64,000 bases of DNA, taken from contig NZ_JAAKDE010000004.1 in NCBI RefSeq assembly GCF_013664685.1, positions 124,001-188,000 on the forward strand. Direction: 5' to 3'. This DNA comes from Capillibacterium thermochitinicola. Lineage in GTDB: Bacteria > Bacillota > UBA4882 > UBA10575. The translations under genes were made by a program, and so were the position numbers. Of the stretch, positions 61,178-64,000 are shown piece after piece; the stretch's first letter is position 1, and each line of letters opens with the position of its first letter. The notes beneath the pieces are model-generated. The model saw only the letters and a list, made by a program, of their open reading frames with translations. It had not been told where the DNA came from and made no database searches.

Positions 61178-62785
61178 CTAACTTGAAAAGGAATTCTCCT
61201 CAATTAGCTTGTTCAATTTTTCAAGTTCCGCCGCCAAGGACATCAAGCCTTCGGGTCCGATCTGGTTGGCTTGCTGACGCAAGCGCCCACGGAAATCCAG
61301 ATATTTTTCGTCCAACATGAGCAGGAGTTGCCGCAGTTGTTCCTGGGAATCGGGGACCTGGATCATACTTTTTTCCTCCGTCGCCTTCTCCGCCAGATCA
61401 AAACGCTGTCCCAGCTCCGGAATGATCGTGGTCATGTTCAGTGTTTCCCGAATTTTTTGTTCCCACACCGGTAAAACATCGGCATCGCCATGAACGAGAA
61501 AGACCGCGGCCGGCTTTTGGACAAAACCGCGCAGCCACTGCAACATCGCTTCCTGGTCGGCATGAGCGGAGAAACCTTCGATCTTCAGGATCTGCGCCTT
61601 CACCAGAATCTCCTCGCCGAAGATTTTTACCGCTTTCGCCCCGTCCAGCAGCCTTCTTCCTAATGTCCCCTCCGCCTGGTACCCCACAAACAAAACATGG
61701 GTCTCGGGTCGCCAGAGATTATGACGTAAATGGTGGAGGATCCTTCCCGCTTCACACATACCGCTGGCCGAGATAATAATCTGTTTCCCTTCCATCTCGT
61801 TTAAGCGTTTCGATTCTTCCGTCGTCCGGACAAAATGCAACCCTGGAAACTCGAAGGGGTTTTCCCCTTTCCGCAGAAGGTGGTAGGTTTCCTCGTCAAA
61901 ATACTGGGAGTTGCGCCGGAAGATCTCCGTCGCGGAGACCGCCATCGGGCTATCGATATAAACCGGGATATCCAGGGGAATCTGGCCCGCCAGCCGCAGT
62001 TTCTTCAAATGGTAGAGGATATCCTGCGTACGGCCGACGGCAAAAGATGGAATGATCAGTTTTCCCCCCGCCTGTACGGCCCGGTTGACGGCTTCCGCCA
62101 GCCGTTCGGTCCGGTCTTCATGGTTGATGTGGTGCCGGTTTCCGTAGGTCGACTCGATAATAATATAGTCGGCCGCCTCAATTAATGCCGGATCGCGCAC
62201 AATGGGCTGTTTGTACTGGCCAATATCTCCGCTAAAGACCAGTTTAATGCGTTTGTCTCCTTCATGGACCCAGATTTCCAAGATCGCAGAACCCAGGATA
62301 TGGCCGGCATCACGAAAACGCACCTTTACACCTTCGCCCGCTTCAATCTCTTCCCCGTAATGGACCGGGTAAAAATATTTCAAGGCGGCCTGGGCGTCAT
62401 GGACCGTATATAAAGGCTCAATCGGAGCTGCCCCTTGGCGGACCCGCTTCCGGTTGTGCCATTCTGCTTCCATCTCTTGAATATATCCGGCATCGGTCAG
62501 CATAATCTGACACAGATCGGTGGTCGCCTGCGTCGCAATAATCCGCCCGCGAAAGCCCAGCTGACAAAGCTTGGGAAGGTATCCGGAATGGTCGATATGG
62601 GCGTGGGTGAGGAGGACAAAATCCAAATCGGCCGGATTAAAGGGCAAGGACCGGTCGTTCAAATCCCGCTCTTCAGAGGAACCTTGAAATAACCCGCAAT
62701 CGACCAAAAATTTACTCTTCTCCGTTTCTAAATAAAAACAAGAACCGGTAACCATCCGGGCCGCGCCTAAAAATGTAATATGCAA
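61178..62785 (-). CDS. Metallo-beta-lactamase/beta-CASP RNA-processing-type hydrolase
   Basis: 535 residues: zinc motif THAHIDHSG (about 58-66), beta-CASP motifs (IIESTYGNR, SASGMCEAGRILHHL, a late GFSAHADQE histidine). This is the RNA-specificity group of the MBL fold (YSH1/CPSF-like ribonucleases), though exact substrate is unknown. A C-terminal helical extension of about 70 residues is added. The start appears to be TTG at 62785. It leads the group beta-CASP gene-ldh-rnhA. Confidence 0.88.
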   Translation of the reverse strand: MHITFLGAARMVTGSCFYLETEKSKFLVDCGLFQGSSEERDLNDRSLPFNPADLDFVLLTHAHIDHSGYLPKLCQLGFRGRIIATQATTDLCQIMLTDAGYIQEMEAEWHNRKRVRQGAAPIEPLYTVHDAQAALKYFYPVHYGEEIEAGEGVKVRFRDAGHILGSAILEIWVHEGDKRIKLVFSGDIGQYKQPIVRDPALIEAADYIIIESTYGNRHHINHEDRTERLAEAVNRAVQAGGKLIIPSFAVGRTQDILYHLKKLRLAGQIPLDIPVYIDSPMAVSATEIFRRNSQYFDEETYHLLRKGENPFEFPGLHFVRTTEESKRLNEMEGKQIIISASGMCEAGRILHHLRHNLWRPETHVLFVGYQAEGTLGRRLLDGAKAVKIFGEEILVKAQILKIEGFSAHADQEAMLQWLRGFVQKPAAVFLVHGDADVLPVWEQKIRETLNMTTIIPELGQRFDLAEKATEEKSMIQVPDSQEQLRQLLLMLDEKYLDFRGRLRQQANQIGPEGLMSLAAELEKLNKLIEENSFSS

Positions 62786-62948
62786 AGCAGATCACCATCT
62801 CTAACTCGTTTTGGCTGAAGGAATAGCCTAAATTGTCATAAACTTTTCTTTCGCGATTGAACCGGCAAATCCTCCCGGCCCTCGCTGCTTTGTTGTCTTC
62901 AACGACCCGATTGTTCAACAAAAATGAAGCAAATTCTATTAATTCCCT

Positions 62949-62977
62949 TTGACATTTTGCCAAAGTTTTGGTATATT
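62949..62977 (+). promoter_or_regulatory. tRNA-Pro promoter
   Basis: TTGACA (62949-62954), 17-base spacer, TATATT (62972-62977). Confidence 0.88.
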
Positions 62978-62991
62978 AAAAAAAAGGCTCA

Positions 62992-63068
62992 CGGGGCGTA
63001 GCTCAGCTTGGTAGAGCGTTCGGTTCGGGACCGAAAGGTCGCAAGTTCAAATCTTGTCGCCCCGACCA
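62992..63068 (+). tRNA. tRNA-Pro (CGG)
   Basis: A 77-base cloverleaf: acceptor CGGGGCG/CGCCCCG, anticodon stem TTCGG/CCGAA with loop TTCGGGA (CGG), T arm CAAGTTCAAATCTTG, encoded CCA. Its sequence resembles B. subtilis tRNA-Pro. Confidence 0.94.
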
Positions 63069-63081
63069 TGTATGAATTTTT

Positions 63082-63115
63082 AAGCCCTAGGGAATTACCT
63101 AGGGCTTTGTTCTTT
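63082..63115 (+). terminator. tRNA-Pro terminator
   Basis: AAGCCCTAGG (63082-63091) pairs with CCTAGGGCTT (63098-63107), followed by TGTTCTTTT. Confidence 0.88.
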
Positions 63116-63215
63116 TATCAGTTTAGATTAGCAGCGGTTGACCTTGCTTTGGCAGACCGGGCAACTTTCCATCCGTGTATAGAGCATTGCGGATTCTTTG
63201 TCTCTCCAGGCATTC

Positions 63216-64000
63216 TTAACTTACGGTCAGCTTTACGGAAAATTTCAGCGTTGTTCCGGGTTCCAACGAGTATAATTTGCGTTCCCTTTCCGCTTTATCA
63301 ATGGAATCGTAGAATCCATTACAAGGTTCCAGCGCACAATTGTAGTCCCCTCTGTAGCCACCGGCGGTAACCCAAAAACCCAAATACGGTAGTACCTCGG
63401 GGTCGTATCTAATGTTCAACCGTAAATCACTTGCCGGGTAATACACGCCGCAGATACCGTTTTCAATTCTATGGCTGAGATAGTATTTACAGCAGATGCC
63501 GCTATTCGCCGGCCATACCCGGTCCAACCGATAGCTGCGTCCATCAACAGTCCGGGTCACCGGAAATGGATGGATGGTTCCTTCCGCCCCAAGCAGGCCG
63601 GACGACACATTAACCACTTCCGTGGTGCTGGGAGGAAATATGATTTCCATATCCTCATAACAATTTAATAGACAATGAAGTGCCCAAATACACTTAATCG
63701 GTTCATCACCAAAGTTTGTTATTGCGTAATTCAAATGCAGGGTATCATCACCCAAGGATATATCTTTTTGATAGGTATAGGGTAGAATTTTACTGGTATA
63801 AGATAAGAACAACGCTTGCCCGTTCATAAAATAGTTGAATTCGGCGCTCCAGATTTCCCCGTGGTCCGGATAAGTAACATCTTGATCTTTATATTTCACA
63901 ATCGAAGAATCTATCGTCGGAAAACAATCATCAAAACCGGAAGCATCATACTGGGCGAAATCGGCATACAACGAAGGCTTTCGGTATACGTCCTCCTTGT
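63216..64000 (-). CDS. Galactose-mutarotase-like protein, N-terminus cut by window edge
   Basis: 261 codons to the right edge, open beyond it (the internal TTG at 63971 is not a real start, because the frame continues upstream as KEDVYRKPS...). Motifs of aldose 1-epimerase-like beta sandwiches are visible: DDCFPTID, YAITNFGDEPIKCIWALHC (with the catalytic-type histidine) and LGFWVTAGGYRGDYNCALEPC (with the late glutamate). It may epimerise or bind a sugar in the same sugar-use programme. Weak similarity only; a non-enzymatic member cannot be excluded. Confidence 0.65.
   Translation of the reverse strand, partial: KEDVYRKPSLYADFAQYDASGFDDCFPTIDSSIVKYKDQDVTYPDHGEIWSAEFNYFMNGQALFLSYTSKILPYTYQKDISLGDDTLHLNYAITNFGDEPIKCIWALHCLLNCYEDMEIIFPPSTTEVVNVSSGLLGAEGTIHPFPVTRTVDGRSYRLDRVWPANSGICCKYYLSHRIENGICGVYYPASDLRLNIRYDPEVLPYLGFWVTAGGYRGDYNCALEPCNGFYDSIDKAERERKLYSLEPGTTLKFSVKLTVS

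Noticed and set aside
1-64000. CRISPR array, insertion sequence or prophage
   Set aside because: No regularly spaced direct repeats, transposase, integrase or phage structural genes were seen on either strand.

Overview
The window looks like chromosome from a Bacillota (Firmicutes) bacterium of medium GC. Firmicute signatures are two T-box leaders, a Bacillus-type LexA box, AraC-type YesN/YesM two-component pairs and GTP-dependent PEP carboxykinase. Several genes fit an organism with an outer membrane: a long Prc/Tsp-type protease, a Spy/CpxP-like exported protein beside a two-component pair, and an 880-residue exported metalloprotease whose C-terminal third reads like an outer-membrane barrel. 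A diderm Firmicute (Limnochordia-like) is my inference and is not proven here.

Layout. 1-13.3 kb: a partial S55 peptidase, tcdA, a candidate standalone RNA, a 28-residue hydrophobic peptide gene, glnS, a Prc-type protease, an ABC-F ATPase, a U32 (tRNA-hydroxylation type) protein and a two-gene osmolyte (OpuA) importer behind a leader with an attenuator-like hairpin. 13.7-18.8 kb: a kinase-fold protein, CopZ, a CpxP/Spy-like protein with its response regulator and histidine kinase, and a SRAP protein. 19-28.9 kb: a xylose-type island containing a chemoreceptor, xylHGF and a membrane-anchored XylFII-LytS-YesN sensing set. The last two genes of that set are fused out of frame by what looks like a deletion. 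29.1-30.9 kb: a SOS-controlled umuDC operon. 31-36.6 kb: the exported metalloprotease and a sugar-isomerase/acyl-CoA-synthetase fusion gene behind a T-box. 36.6-49.9 kb: two sugar ABC importers (malEFG-like and lplABC-like), a YesM/YesN pair, a GH30 glycosidase and a LacI regulator with two operator-like sites. 50-55.3 kb: T-box-controlled DAHP synthase, rubredoxin, rubrerythrin, an internally deleted sulfatase, and mgtE with a long structured leader. 55.7-64 kb: a truncated DUF4180 gene, tRNA-Glu and tRNA-Gln, pckA, an AI-2E-family membrane protein, rnhA, ldh, a beta-CASP hydrolase, tRNA-Pro and a partial mutarotase-like gene.

The theme of 19-50 kb is detection, import and breakdown of plant-type sugars. 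GlnRS plus a tRNA-Gln starting U1-A72 points to direct glutaminylation. I see no CRISPR array, transposase, prophage or rRNA. Three genes carry deletion-like scars (LytS/YesN junction, sulfatase, DUF4180), so reads or a relative should be checked before treating them as biology.
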